Below are positions 51,381 through 62,639 of a stretch of DNA of 64,000 nt, one piece after another (within the stretch, counting starts at the first letter, position 1; every line of letters starts with the position of its first letter). The notes below the pieces were generated by a model. The model saw only the letters and a list, made by a program, of their open reading frames with translations, was not told the DNA's origin and did no database searches. A program made the position numbers and the translations under genes. Where the stretch lies: contig CATNEN010000001.1 in assembly GCA_950097015.1 (NCBI GenBank), forward strand, positions 22,559,501 to 22,623,500. Reading direction: 5' to 3'. The stretch is from Macrostomum hystrix. Taxonomy: Eukaryota > Platyhelminthes > Macrostomidae.

Positions 51381-51543
51381 CCAGGAGCAGCAGGCGCAGC
51401 AGCAGGGCCCTGGCTCACCGTGGCTTATAGAGCCACACACGGTGGGCCAGGGCAAACGAATTGTGTGGAAGGTGAAGGTAGGTGCCGGGGCATCTGCCAA
51501 CTTCACCCCGCCCCGGCACCTACCTTCGGGCGGAAAGAAATAA
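51286..51543 (+). CDS. Small poly-Q protein (85 aa)
   Basis: The first ATG of a repeated ATGGATAAT (MDN) triplet is taken as start; the longer upstream frame begins only with a TTG. Residues 10-31 are coded by 22 uninterrupted CAG codons (51313-51378), then a Gln/Pro segment, then LIEPHTVGQGKRIVWKVKV and a Gly/Ala-rich end. The last third overlaps a perfect 18-bp inverted repeat (51474-51527). It resembles the RGG/knuckle genes only in being short and Gln-rich; no knuckle is present. A pure CAG run this long is unstable and could equally be a microsatellite in a chance frame. Confidence 0.4.
51474..51527. repeat. Perfect 18-bp inverted repeat (hairpin)
   Basis: GAAGGTAGGTGCCGGGGC at 51474-51491 is the exact reverse complement of 51510-51527, with an 18-base spacer. 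Confidence 0.95.
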
Positions 51544-52420
51544 AAGGATTGTTAAACCACGTACTTTTTGCTATTTTATACTAATGGTTCTTCGCAATTC
51601 TTGACAGTTTTTATAACAATTCTTAAAATATGCTTTTAAACATCCTAAAAAATATATACCCGGTTTTGCAGGTTTTACTTTCCTTTAAAATCTTCATATT
51701 GGTGCTAGGTGGTAAAACTAAATCTCTTTTTAGCCATTAGCTACACGTCGTTTAACAAGCTGCAACTCACACCACAAATGCAAACACAATATTACAATAA
51801 AGCTACATGCACTCACTTTTAATATGATATAGTAGCTAAATGCTATAACGTTAGTCTTTTTGTCGTACGTGCCGCACTTCGTGTCTAACCATGCAGCTCA
51901 TTCCATAAGCAAACTCCAAGCATTCGCTTAGAGTTGGATGCATGCCCTTGTTGCCATTGGATAAAGCAACTATTAAAGGTGCATGTTTTTACTAAATAAT
52001 GATATTTGCGCCTTAAAACTCCTTTTCGCCTTTCAGAGCACTGATTCAGAGCACTAATTCAGAGCACGCCTTTCAGAGCCTGCAGCGCCATAAGATTTTT
52101 GGATATCTATGCCTTCGTGTCTTTATATTTATTTCACACTTATTTATTTATTACATGCACTGCATGCATTAAGTATTTATAAATTGCTTTAGCTTTGAAC
52201 GACAACAAACATATTTATTGAGCTATTGCACCTTGCTTTGTGTTTAAGATGCACTTAAGATGCATGCATGCAATTAGCTTCTTAGAATGACTTGATATAA
52301 TAGCTGGCATCTGTCCCTTAAAGGCTTGCTGAAATGTAGCTGAAATTCATAGTTGACTAGGGATCAATTCAAAAGCAAAAACTGTATACTGTCAAATTCC
52401 AATTTTAGTTTTCCCCGTTC
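51544..52420. other. AT-rich region; no gene recognised
   Basis: Short direct repeats of TTCAGAGCAC near 52036-52078. No coding signal. Confidence 0.5.
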
Positions 52421-52426
52421 CAGAAA

Positions 52427-52775
52427 ATCCTGAGACGTGTGTTGCAAGGTGGTCGGCAGAAAATGTACCGACGAGACATCGCTCTTAGCTTTTACCTCGG
52501 ATGTACAGGTATGCAGTTACTTTCTTCTTAAGCAGTTTGAGTTTAAATTCACATTAGGAATTCAAAATGAGATAAATGAATTGATCTAACCCTCTGCAGC
52601 ATGGGGAATTTCAGTCAGCGTCGAGCACAAGTTTGCCCAGCGTCCCGGCTAGCTGCATCTGGCCGAGTTTAGCAGGTTAGAGAACGACAGCGACCTTCAC
52701 GAACTCCTTGTCATGTCAATAGAGTTCCACGGCTGCACTCGCAACAACGTTGTGTGCTTTTTGTTTTTTAGTTTA
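52427..52775 (+). pseudogene. Coding remnant next to ETS copy 1
   Basis: An exon-like piece (52427-52508, KILRRVLQGGRQKMYRRDIA, ending CAG/GTATG) is followed after a short intron ending CTCTGCAG by 52600-52775, which codes LAEFSRLENDSDLHELLVMS but has an in-frame TAG at about 52651. The second piece recurs inverted at 63780-63910 with substitutions that keep the protein pattern (LYLDEFSRLDND). Family not recognised. It faces the ETS gene tail to tail. Confidence 0.4.
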
Positions 52776-53127
52776 TGAAATAATGTGCAGCAACAATTAG
52801 TTTATTTATAGTATAGCATTTATAAGTACTCGTAGATCTCATACTTTTATAGGAAACAGTCGGTCTCAATTACATGTCTTCAAAATCAAGGTTTAATTAC
52901 AGATGATAAGTCATGCATGGACAATATGAGAAAACACAAGAAAACAGAACAAAACATGGTCGTAAGAAACAATAGTTTACATGAGTGAAGTAGCGCAACT
53001 GACAATCAGACAATCCGTGATGTAATTCTGAGTCATTGTCTGGATCATGTGATTTCTAGGGCAATGTAGGGATTTCTGAGGTATTAATTAAATTATGGGA
53101 TTTCTGATTTGGGTGTCATTTTGTCTG

Positions 53128-53883
53128 TCATTTTTCTAAAAAAAGTTTTACTTTCTCGTGGTCGAAGTGAAATTTGTAAAAGTGCTTGTCTCTTGGGTGG
53201 GTCTTGGTGATAAGCTTGTCCTCGTAGTAATGCCTCAGCGCTCGCTTCATCGTTTCAAAGCTCATGTCCCGCCGCTTGTAACTGCCCCAGGCCTCTGCTA
53301 GGCCGGTTGGGTTTAGAATTTGGAAAATGCCCTCCAGCTTGTTCTCCCAGCGCAAGCAGGGTGGCGACAGGTCAGCGACAGACGGAGTTTCGAGAAACTG
53401 GTACAGAAACTCCCACAGCCAAAAATTCCTGTCTGAGGTTGGGCAATGCTAAGTTTTGATAGCTAATTGTTGTTAAATACTAAAGATTCTCAAATCCCAA
53501 TTTTTCGCAGCTCAAAAACACTAACCGATGCCAGCACGCTTCTTCCTTGTTCTTTTTATGACGCCTGGCGGCTGCACATGCGTTGGGAGATGCGAAGTGG
53601 GCGGATCAAGCGAATGAACCCAGCAAAGGGAGCAATCAATCGCCGAAGCATTCAGTCGCTGCTGCGGATGCTGTTGCTGTCCGATGGACCAGATGGACTC
53701 CGATGCGCTCATGGCCCCAGTGTCATCTTCGTTGGCAACCGGCTTGTACAAATCGAAGAGGGCAGCGCTTTCGTAAGACTGGAGGTCACTGAATTCGCAG
53801 CGCATCACGGCGAAGTCCAAATTGTCTAGACTGCCCAGGTCATCGACGGGCTGGTAAGAATAAATGGGTTTGCGATTAGCTTG
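53128..53883 (-). CDS. ETS-domain transcription factor, copy 1
   Basis: The last exon (53432 to 53128) encodes an ETS DNA-binding domain: LWEFLYQFLE start, PCLRWENK, NPTGLAEAWGSYK, then recognition helix region MKRALRHYYEDKLI with both conserved Arg of the RALR motif, and HFYKFHFDHEK at the end. The preceding exon (about 53883 to 53527, donor GTTAGT) encodes YQPVDDL and DLQSYESAALFDLYKP, then a basic KRTRKKR. The 94-base intron and both exons recur inverted at 61540-62613. The upstream promoter exon is not identified. ETS factors bind GGA(A/T) sites; target genes cannot be inferred. No stop was seen in either exon, so this copy could be functional. Confidence 0.8.
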
Positions 53884-54640
53884 TCTCCCGTGAACAATCA
53901 ATCTAGACACCGTGTCCCATAGCTAGACAATCTAGCCACTCTCCGCAATCAAGTGTTGCTATAGTAACTGTCTTTCTAGCTATAAGCTAGCTACCTAGAA
54001 AATCTACGAGATTTTGATATACTCCTAGTAGATACCCACTGTCTCCCATAGAACTACCAGTCACTGTCTCGAATCATAGATTTACCTTTAGGGATTCAGT
54101 TGTATTTCGGCTATCAAAATTCATTGTCCCAGTGTCTGGCACAGCCTCTAAGAGGAACCAGTTAATATTACTCTTGGCTGCTTCCGCTTTGTTGCTTATA
54201 GTTGTTGGAAAAAATATTGTGGCCGTGTCTCCGCTTTAGACAGCTAGCCAAATCAAGTTAAAATGTAAGGTATCTATGCTACCCTAAAGAAACGCTTTGT
54301 TTGTCTAGTCTAGACTCTAGTGACTCTAGACTCTTATCTCTGCTGTGTATTTTACTTCCCCTCGGGATCTCTCAAAATTTAGTTGGGTTAGACCATGAAA
54401 TTCCCCAGGCTATTGTATTGTCTACAATTACGGTTGTAGACAATAATCAGTAATTATATTTCTCATTGCCATTGTCAATGACAGTTGTTCGTTGTTGTTG
54501 TTGTTGTTGTATTGTCAATGACACTGATCCCTTTACAAATTTGGTAATATACGTTTATAATTTTGATTATTGGCAATCATTCTATACAAAGATAAATACT
54601 CGTATGTAAATTGGGTTTAAAACATTCCGAATTTCTTCCA
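53884..54640. other. 5' flank of ETS copy 1; no other gene
   Basis: AT-rich. Contains an 11-bp inverted repeat ATTGTCTACAA/TTGTAGACAAT (54417-54444) and a (GTT)n tract at 54487-54512. Confidence 0.5.
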
Positions 54641-54649
54641 GATATTCTC

Positions 54650-54797
54650 CATGAACACCTGACGCCCGGTACACGGTCAGGTGCGTCGAGAAATGGAAGC
54701 TGCGGATGACATTGATATTAGTGTCTATTCTAAGATTGCTCCTCAGAAGTTCGAGCGTCATGAAACTGTTGCCGTACTGTTTAGTTTAGCGGCATAA
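54650..54797 (+). pseudogene. Terminal coding fragment shared with window end
   Basis: Contains ATG 54693 and a frame EAADDIDISVYSKIAPQKFE to TAA 54797. The first part (TGACGCCCGGTACACGGTCA...ATTAGTGTCTATTCTAA) recurs inverted at 63915-64000. Relative to the ETS gene it lies upstream here but downstream in the second copy, suggesting tandem units before inversion. Family not recognised. Confidence 0.35.
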
Positions 54798-55318
54798 TCA
54801 CTGCAATATAACTGTTCGGCGTGAGAAACAAATTCGAAAATAAGTTTTTACTAATTAATAGTCACAACAGGCATTTTGTACGAAAGAAAAACTCAAAGTG
54901 CCTTTATCAGGTAAAGGCGGGCTCTTTTATTATTGCTCTTTAAGCTTTCCCATTTTTATTTCTGTAATTTACTGTTGGTCTGTTCAATTTCACTCTTCTT
55001 CAGATGCTTTGCATTTAGTACCCTGCAGATATTTAATTCTACAAAACATTCCGGTTTGAGTGCAATCCAAATCCTATCCCAGGCCTATCCCATATGTATA
55101 CAGATACTTGGTGTTTACTTTTTTCTCCCGCGATGCATCCATTTACTATTTATACAGAAAATTAAACGTTCTTTGTGCGGCAATTAAGCAGCCACAGTCA
55201 GACTTATTCTTTATACTGAACTGCGTTAGAAATTTATATTCATTTTCGTTGACTCTTACATCTTTAATTTCGAAATTTAAACGTTCATTTTAGTTCATTT
55301 CATTGTTTAAAACTTTTT
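54798..55318. other. AT-rich region; no gene recognised
   Basis: Short ORFs in several frames, none with features. Confidence 0.5.
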
Positions 55319-55515
55319 ATCTGGGGGATTATCACCAATCTGGGATTGTAACCAAACTGAGGATCTGGGATAATTGTCATTAAACTGAGGATCTAGGATT
55401 GTCCCGAAACTGAGGATCTGGGATTGTCACGAAACTGAGAATCTGGGGTTGTCACCAAACTGAGGATCTGGGATTGTCACCAAACTGAGGATCTGGGATA
55501 ATTGTCATTAACCTC
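55319..55515. repeat. Minisatellite GGGATTGTCACCAAACTGAGGATCT
   Basis: Seven to eight 25-27-bp units. Confidence 0.9.
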
Positions 55516-55674
55516 TTCAAACCTAAGCTCTAACGCCTACACAGTCAGTTCTGCCGGATGGCCAGCAGGACTGGCCATAGACTATTTTTGCTCGCTTCTT
55601 TACTCTCTTAACCTCCGGTAAACAAAAATAAGCCCAGACCTTCCCTATTTTCAGTCTCTTTTTCTCTCCAAAAA

Positions 55675-55971
55675 ATGGCTTTAGCCCCCAGACGCTCTTT
55701 AAGAGTTGCGGCCTTAGAAGCCAGACGCGCTCTAGGCTTGCACAGTGATTCAGAAAGCAGCTCAGACGGCGAAACGGAATCTGACAATTCTGAATTTGAA
55801 GAAGGAACTGGAGATGAAGGAATGGACGAAACACAGCAGACTCCACAGAGATTCAAGAATGCCATAAAATGTAGAGGAACTCGCCAACAAACATCACAAT
55901 CGCGATCCAAACGCGCAATGCAAAAGGCCTATTTTGACCACCTGAGCTGTTGCGTCGGCTGCTCAAACTAG
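55675..55971 (+). CDS. Hypothetical acidic small protein (98 aa)
   Basis: ATG 55675 opens a frame with a basic start (PRRSLRVAALEARRA), a Ser/Asp/Glu-rich block (SDSESSSDGETESDNSEFEE) and a Cys-containing end (HLSCCVGC). The composition resembles acidic N-termini of some transposases, but no domain is present and an overlapping antisense frame is also open. It may be the first exon of a decayed DNA transposon. Confidence 0.3.
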   Translation: MALAPRRSLRVAALEARRALGLHSDSESSSDGETESDNSEFEEGTGDEGMDETQQTPQRFKNAIKCRGTRQQTSQSRSKRAMQKAYFDHLSCCVGCSN

Positions 55972-57566
55972 AAATCGATGTCACAATTAGCGACTATAAA
56001 GGCGCGGGTGAGGTTCATCGAGTCGGCAGCGCCGTCGGGCTTGCATCCTGCTTGAGGCCGGTGCCGACGTCCAGCTGAAAGACAGGAGAGGGAAACCAGT
56101 CGCTGCAGACGGTGGGGTGTGGGGCAAACATGGATGAATGAATAGAATGGATTGCTATTCTGGCTCTGGCTATTTTCGTTTTTGACTCTTTTGCATCCGG
56201 TTCCCCCCCGTGCCTTTTCATTGGTTGATGATTGCCATAGACAATTTTCGGCCTTCGCCCCTTTCTTTCGATGCACAAGCGCAAAGAACTGAGAATGTCG
56301 GTTACTTGCAGAGTGAAAGATCTGGTGAAAGATCAGAGAGACTTAGAGAGGAAACCGCTCGTGTCTGGGTGAGGTTCTACCAAAAGGCTATATAAATAAA
56401 TAAATGAATAATAAAGTGAATAATTGACTAAATAATCCCATACAATAAAAAGTGTTGGCAGAGTTGCTTTTTACTTACTGATTGTAACTGATATTTTAAA
56501 CTCGATATTTTCAATAATATATAAAATATGAAATATATTTAGAATGAATTCGTAGTCCATTGTTTTTTTATCGTAAACCGGATATAATTAATTTCTATCC
56601 TTCAAAACCATAAAATTTTTGTAGTAAAAAATTCGCAGTATAAAACACATTTATTTCTACTTTAAGTAAACATAAACGTATGAACGTCGAGGAAGTAGGA
56701 TGAAACAAATATTTTTTCTCCACCAATAGAAATCGTCATTGCTACGATAGCTAAATATCGATCGAACATTTTTTGCTCGACCTTCTATTAAACGATTTAT
56801 TCGTTCCGTGTCATTCGTTCTAGAGCCGCTAGAGCCGCTACAACGAATTATCAAGGTAATCTGGTTTGTAAAACCTCATTTATATTATCCCTTTTGTGGA
56901 ACTGTTTTGGTAAGTATATTGTTTGAGTGCTGCTTTACACAACACTTTTAGCCTCCATCGGTGCTTCGGGCTCCGATGGGAATAGGCCCCCCTACCATGT
57001 GGCCAATTTTTTCTTCACAGTTGTACCAAAATGGAAACTATAGTTTAGGCACTAGTGTGTCACTATGCCCAAATCCGGCACTAAAATAGTAACAGCTACA
57101 TTAGATAGTGCAAAAGTTGGCATCTGTAGACCTTGATGAATTAATAAAAACAAAACATGAATGTACTATTTGTTTTGACAAAAAGTGTTCAATACTTTTG
57201 CAGCATCTAATGTTATACTTATTACACTTTGATGTTATAACTTATAACAATAACAAAAAATAACATTGTCTAATCTATCAAAAATTTATATGGCGAAAAT
57301 ATTCTCTATTGATGGAAAGTTATAAGGACATCTAGGATTCTAGGGGCTATTAAAGCTAATGTTTTAAATTTATTGCTAAGTAGTGAAATACAAACTCTAA
57401 ATTAGTTCTATGAAATATTGGTTACAATTTAATACTGTTACAGGTGTAATTAAATGCTGATTAGAATCCCACTGGTGCCTCCAAAGTTGTACTTGTACTA
57501 GGGATATATTATTAATAACTGAAGAACAATGGTGCCAATTTTTTTACTGATGTGGTTCCAATTTTT
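55972..57566. other. No gene recognised
   Basis: A GC-rich patch at 56020-56120 and a stable hairpin CCATCGG/CCGATGG near 56957-56981; otherwise AT-rich. Confidence 0.45.
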
Positions 57567-57686
57567 AGTGTAGATGAGTTTCGCAACCGATTTCGACTTC
57601 CGTGTGGATCTTTTGAATTCCTGCTCAGGGAGTTGTATATGCATGGCCAATTTGTGGTTCAGCAGCACACAACAGAAATATCAAGT
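57567..57686 (+). pseudogene. Possible Harbinger-type transposase exon fragment
   Basis: Between an acceptor (TTTTTAGTGTAG) and a donor-like GTAGGT lies an open piece, DEFRNRFRLPCGSFEFLLRE, resembling the N-terminal segment of PIF/Harbinger transposases (F-R-x-R-F-R followed by a phenylalanine-rich helix). No catalytic part follows. Resemblance is short, so tentative. Confidence 0.35.
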
Positions 57687-57910
57687 AGGTCTACATTTAT
57701 TTCTCTTTTTTAATTCTATTATGAGTGTGAAACCATGAGTTAGACAGTTTATTTTGTGGGTCTGAAGCAGAATTAGGTTGGCCCCTGATGGCCTAAGGCT
57801 TGTCTTTGCTTTATTAGAGTAAGTAATATTGACCTAGACTAGGCCTAGACTTAGTGGTTAGTACTATAACTAGCTTGGTGGATTACTCATTCAAATCTCT
57901 GCGAACATCG

Positions 57911-58517
57911 CGAAGGAACCGGCACCCAACAAGGAGGCGGACTCCTCGCGCCGTCCGATAAACCCGGAAGCTGAACCTCTCACAGTCATCCGGAAACTCC
58001 GACGACTGCTGGGGGGCCCGTTGCGGGAGGCGCCAGCCAAACCACAAAGCCAAAGCGCACTTACGCTGCTATGGCAAAGAGCCAGCCGGCCTTGGTTATC
58101 CGAGGCTAGGAGACGCCCCTCTCAACAGCGCAACTCGACCAGATCTGACGCAGATTGGACTCCCATCTGGTCAAACTGGCACTGAGCGGCACTGTGCTGC
58201 ACGTCCTGAAGACCGACATCCAGGACCAAGCCCTCATTGTCCAGCCTGCCAACAACTAGTCCGGACAGCAACTCCTCGAGATGCTGAAATCCTTCGACTG
58301 GGGCACGGAAATGGGCAACCTGTTTATCTACAGGGAGGACGAGCGCCCCCAGACACACCGTCATTGTGTTTGGATCCGAGCTCGCAGTGCTATCACCAAC
58401 GCCGGAGAACTGCGCCGCCTGCTGTTGGCAATCCACCCGGATCTGCCAGCAAACGGTGTCGTGGTTCATGAAACCATCACCAGACCTGGTGGAGACTCCA
58501 GTCTCCGTCCAGTCTAG
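57911..58517 (+). pseudogene. Degenerate DUF4780-like retroelement fragment
   Basis: One frame carries KRTYAAMAKSQPALVIRG, then PLSTAQLDQI, DIQDQALIVQPAN, LEMLKSFDWG and RHCVWIRARSAITNAGELRR, the layout of the DUF4780 domain found with invertebrate retroelements. At least four in-frame stops (one near 57970, then about 58108, 58147 and 58257) show decay. The GC content is higher than the flanks. It ends just before the minisatellite at 58596. Confidence 0.4.
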
Positions 58518-58595
58518 GAGAGACAAACAAGAGCTTGTTGGCCATGTTTAGAGAAGAAGCTGAGTGAGAGGCCCAGCAGTGTCCCCTCAGCCAGT

Positions 58596-58706
58596 GGGCA
58601 GTCGGCAGTGGAGGGCAGTGGAGGGCAGCCGGCAGTGGAGGGCAGTCGGCAGTGGAGGGCAGGGAGGGCAGTCGGCAGTGGAGGGCAGTGGAAGGCAGTC
58701 GGCAAG
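58596..58706. repeat. Minisatellite GGCAGTGGAGGGCAGTC
   Basis: About seven 10-17-bp units just upstream of the transposase start. Confidence 0.85.
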
Positions 58707-58722
58707 TCAAGGCGATGTGGAA

Positions 58723-60526
58723 ATGGAGACAGAAGTAGATTTTAGTAGGGTAGAATTCGATGAATTTGAGCAGGAAAGTCGAAGCGATGACGACACGGAC
58801 AGCGAAAATGATGAAGACAATCGGCCATTGGAGGTAGAGCTACAGGCACTCCTTGTTTTGTTCTTTTCAACATATAACATTTCCCGTGACGCCATGGCTT
58901 TCCTATTATCGGGTTTACGCGATATTGGTTTGCCTGTCACAAAATCGTACAAAACGTTTGAACGCCTCGTCAGAGAAGACTGTCCTACTGGTGACTTGGT
59001 GGCCATGGGAGACGGGCACTTTCGTTATATTTCTATTCTGGAGAATCTGCAGAAACTACTTTCCGCGAATTTGTTGACACTGAGACCAGAAAATTTGCTG
59101 CATGAAAGTCAAACAAAGTGTTACAAATTCGACGCAATTCTAAACAGTGACGGACTTCCTCTCTATCGATCCAGTACGATTAGTCTATGGCCAATCCTAA
59201 TGAAAATTAAATCCGCATTCGCTAAGCCTTTTCCAGTGGCTGTTTGGGCCGGCACTGGAAAGCCACCAGTACAGGAGTACCTGCAACAGTTTTGCCAAGA
59301 GGCAAAAAACTTTCTGTCTGGTCCAGTCAAAATCAGTGAGAAAATCAGAATCATGTTCTCCACTATTTATTTTGTCTTCGACACCCCTGCCCGCAGTTTT
59401 TTAATGTGCACTCTGGGTCACACAAGCTACTTAGGATGCAGTTACTGTCGAGATGTGGGCTTGCGTGCTGAAGGCAGTGTCATTTTCCGTAACTGCTGGC
59501 CAGAATAGATGTGGGGAAGCGTACCGATCCCTAGTAGAGAACAACCAGAAAAAAGACGCCACAGGAGCGGTCATCAAGTCACCACTGTTGGACCTGCCCA
59601 ACATTGACTTCGTCAACTGTTTTCCTCTGGATTTTTAACATGCCGTTTGTCTGGGAGCAGTGAGGAAGTTAATGCACTTTTATTTTGGAGGAGGCTGCCG
59701 CTTTAGTCGCAGGAATGTGAAGTCCTTGTCGGACATCATTGCCGGTATTGCCAGCTGGACTCCGTCTAATTTCCAGAGAAGACCTCGCCGCATAGATAAG
59801 TGTCTTAACCATTTTAAGGCGACAGAGTTCAAACAAATTATTCTTTACCTGGGACCAATAATTTTTAAGGGATATGTTAAGGAACAGTTTTACAAAAATT
59901 TTCTTCTACTGCACTTCGCCGTATACTGCTATTCCACGGAAAGGTATGCTAATCTATGGGATTCAGCGAAAAGCTGCATCGAGGTATTTGTCGAACAGAT
60001 GTCAAAGTTATTTAGCCAAAAATCAATTAGCTACAATATTCATGCACTTCTTCACCTCGACCAGTTTGTTAGAAGGCTAGGTAACTTAAAAAATTTTAGT
60101 ACATTTCCATTCGAAAGCTATCTGGGAGCAATCAAGAGAAGGGTCAAAGTGACCAGGCATGTCGCCGCTCATTCAGTTTGTCAAGTACTAAAAGTACGAA
60201 ATATGTACCTCAGCCAGCCAGCAGAAACAACTATAGAATTCAGCACGAAGAAGGGTGACAATTGCTGCTTCGTTGGGACGACATGCATTCATATTGATGA
60301 AGTTAAACCGGACGGCATAAGTGGCAGAGTGCTCCAGGAATTCGACAATGTCTACAACTATCCTTTCGACTCCCTGGCACTTGGGATTGGAGTTTACCGC
60401 CTAACATCCGAAATCGCAACTGGCCGCCCAGGGCAAAAATGTTGGCTGCTTCCGAAAGCTCTTAATAGACCGGCCCAAAATGACGACTTTTTTTACGTCA
60501 TTCCGCTAACGGGACAGGAAAGTTAG
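58723..60526 (+). pseudogene. CACTA/EnSpm (tnp2-like) transposase, broken
   Basis: An acidic N-terminus is followed by conserved blocks of the animal tnp2-like transposases: DGLPLYRSS (59149 on, likely catalytic Asp), FPVAVWAGTGKPPVQEYLQQ, DTPARSFLMCTLGH (59380 on, second Asp), and GCSYC. A frameshift near 59500 moves the frame: the first frame stops at 59508, and the protein continues in another with LLDLPNIDFVNCFPLDF. There a TAA at 59636-59638 interrupts the conserved block before HAVCLGAVRKL, after which the frame runs to 60526 with RRPRRIDKCLNHFKATEFKQ, NIHALLHLDQF and FSTFPFESYLGAIKR (likely catalytic Glu at 60113). Two lesions only, so a fairly recent loss. Terminal CACTA repeats were not identified. 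Confidence 0.75.
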
Positions 60527-60967
60527 CCTTGTTTATCCCCTTCTACGAGTGCAACATGTTCATAAATTTTTTATCTACTCTACACAACTCTATACTTGGA
60601 TTTGGGTTTAGCAAACAGGAAACTTTGCAAATAGTTCAGGACAGGTTTGCGCCCTTATCTACGTGAGGAGAGATAAGGAGCAAATAGTGTGGGAACTTGA
60701 GCCCTAGGCTGAATCCACCCACCTATGTTGACAAAACGGCCGCCGATTTTTTGCTTCCCAAATTCGCTTGCAACTCAGACGAGCGGACCAGGGACCACAA
60801 CAGACGGAGATAAGCTGAAGGGCGTTTGGTCTGGCGTGCAATAAGAAATAGGTTACTTTGTTTACCCTTAACTTTGACTTGACTAGCCTCTGGGGTGGGG
60901 CAAGGTAGCAACTTAAAACCCTAAAACACTATTCTATGGAAATTCGAAGCAGATAAGACAAGTGTCC
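60527..60967. other. 3' flank of transposase remnant
   Basis: Contains an 8-bp hairpin CCTTATCT/AGATAAGG near 60652-60679. No gene. Confidence 0.45.
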
Positions 60968-61038
60968 CCTGACTAGCTGAGTTGGCAAATAACAGTTACA
61001 TGGCCTGTAACTGTTATTTGCCAACTCAGCTAGTCAGG
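60968..61038. repeat. Perfect 33-bp inverted repeat with 5-base spacer
   Basis: 60968-61000 (starting CCTGACTAGCTGAGTTGGCA) is exactly complementary to 61006-61038; the spacer is TGGCC. Confidence 0.97.
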
Positions 61039-61539
61039 ATCTTTGCTATTTGTTACAGACATATCCCGTTTGTAAAAAATTATCCCGTTCACAGAATTGG
61101 GTGTATGTATACTCCATTTCTTTTGGCATCATCGCATCTTCAAATTGTACAAAAAGCACAAAAAAATTACAAATCGTTTGTCTTGGCTAAGCTGTATATA
61201 TGAGACATACAATTTATCCTGTTCATACAATTGTGTTATGATAAACTCCCGCATCATTACATCTGAAAAATAGACAGAAAAAACAATAAATTACTTTCCA
61301 CATGCCCGCACACCTAGCACCTAGCACCGTAGCAAGTACCTGCACTGTTCTTTTCGACATTCTTTTTAAACCAATATTTTACATGCGATAGTGGCTTCGA
61401 CTTGGTTCTTCAGCAGCAAGCATAATTAAATAAACAAGTGATATCACTTGGCCATAATAAGCAAAGGAAATTATAAAAAACTAGTCTCGGGTAATCAACA
61501 CCACTTCATAATTCCGAAATGTTCTCAAGAGCATAGGCT
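61039..61539. other. AT-rich region; no gene recognised
   Basis: ATATCCCGTTTG, TTATCCCGTTCACA and TTATCCTGTTCATA are weak repeats. No coding signal. Confidence 0.45.
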
Positions 61540-62613
61540 ATATGCTTGCTGCTGCGGCAACTGCGTACGAAGATAAACCCTCACTCCACCTGCAGAGAGT
61601 GGCTAGATTGTCTAGCTATGGTAGATGGTGTCTAGATTTATTATTCACGGGAGACAATGTAGGCTCCTGGAGATCTGGTGATAGAGATAGAGATAATCGC
61701 AAACCCATTTCTTCTTACCAGCCCGTCGATGACCTGAGCGTTTTAGACGCCTTGGACTTCACCGTGATGCGCCGTGAATTCGTTGACCTCCAATCTTACG
61801 ACAGCGCTGCCCTCTTCGATCTCTATAAGCCGGTTGCCGACGAAGATGCCACGGTGGCCATGAGCGCATCGTAGTGCTTCGCAGGCAAAAATGAGCAGCA
61901 GAAGCAGGGAAGTCGGTCCTCTGGCGATACCATCAGGTCCATCGGACAGCAACAGCATCAGCAGCAGCTGCCTCTGATTGATAGCTTCCTTTGCTTGGTT
62001 CCTTCGCATCTCCCAACGCATGTGCAGCCGCCGGCGCCAGGCGTCAGAAAAAAGAATAAGTAAGCAGCGATGCGGTTAGTGTTTTTGAGCTGCAGAAACT
62101 TGGGATTTGGGAATCTTTAGTGTATTGGGGATTACGGGATATAAGTTAGCCCAGGTTCAGGGCGGTTTACAGATTTGTGGAAATGGCAAGTGATTCTGGG
62201 GCTTGGGATTTAAAGTGTTAGCTATCTCATTAAACATTTTTGCATTGTTAAAACAATTGGCTATCAAAACTAAACATTGCCCAATGACAGACAAGAAGTT
62301 GCTGCTGTGGGAGTTTATCTACCAGTTACTGGAAGCTCCGCCGTCTGACCTGTCGCTGCCCTGCTTGCGCTGGGAAAACAAGCAGGGGGGCACTTGGGAA
62401 ATTCTAAATCCAACCGGACTAGCAGAGGCCTGGGCAACTTACAAGGGGCTGGACAAAATGACCTACACGATGCACCGAGCGCTGAGGTATTACTACAAGG
62501 AAAAGCTAATTACCAAGATCCACCCAAGATCCAAGAACCACTTCTACAAATTTCACTATAACCACGAGAAGTTAAAATGTTACAATGTCTCACAAATCCC
62601 AACAATACCCTAG
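61540..62613 (+). pseudogene. ETS-domain gene, copy 2 (inverted duplicate)
   Basis: The upstream exon (about 61695-62072) repeats the copy 1 pattern (NRKPISSYQPVDDL, DLQSYDSAALFDLYKPVADE) but has a TAG at 61872-61874 followed by further stops, and the same GTTAGT donor at about 62073. The ETS exon starts at 62291 after CAATGACAG and is fully open: LLLWEFIYQLLE, PCLRWENK, NPTGLAEAWATYK, MHRALRYYYKEKLITK, HFYKFHYNHEK, ending at 62613. The DNA-binding domain is better conserved than the rest, so either an alternative upstream exon exists or decay began recently. A solo LTR sits 27 bases after the stop. Confidence 0.7.
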
Positions 62614-62639
62614 AAATCACATGATCCAGACAATGACTC

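Noticed and set aside
54417-54444. 11-bp hairpin as a transcription terminator
   Set aside because: Short, AT-rich, no gene ends there, and hairpin terminators are not expected in an animal genome.
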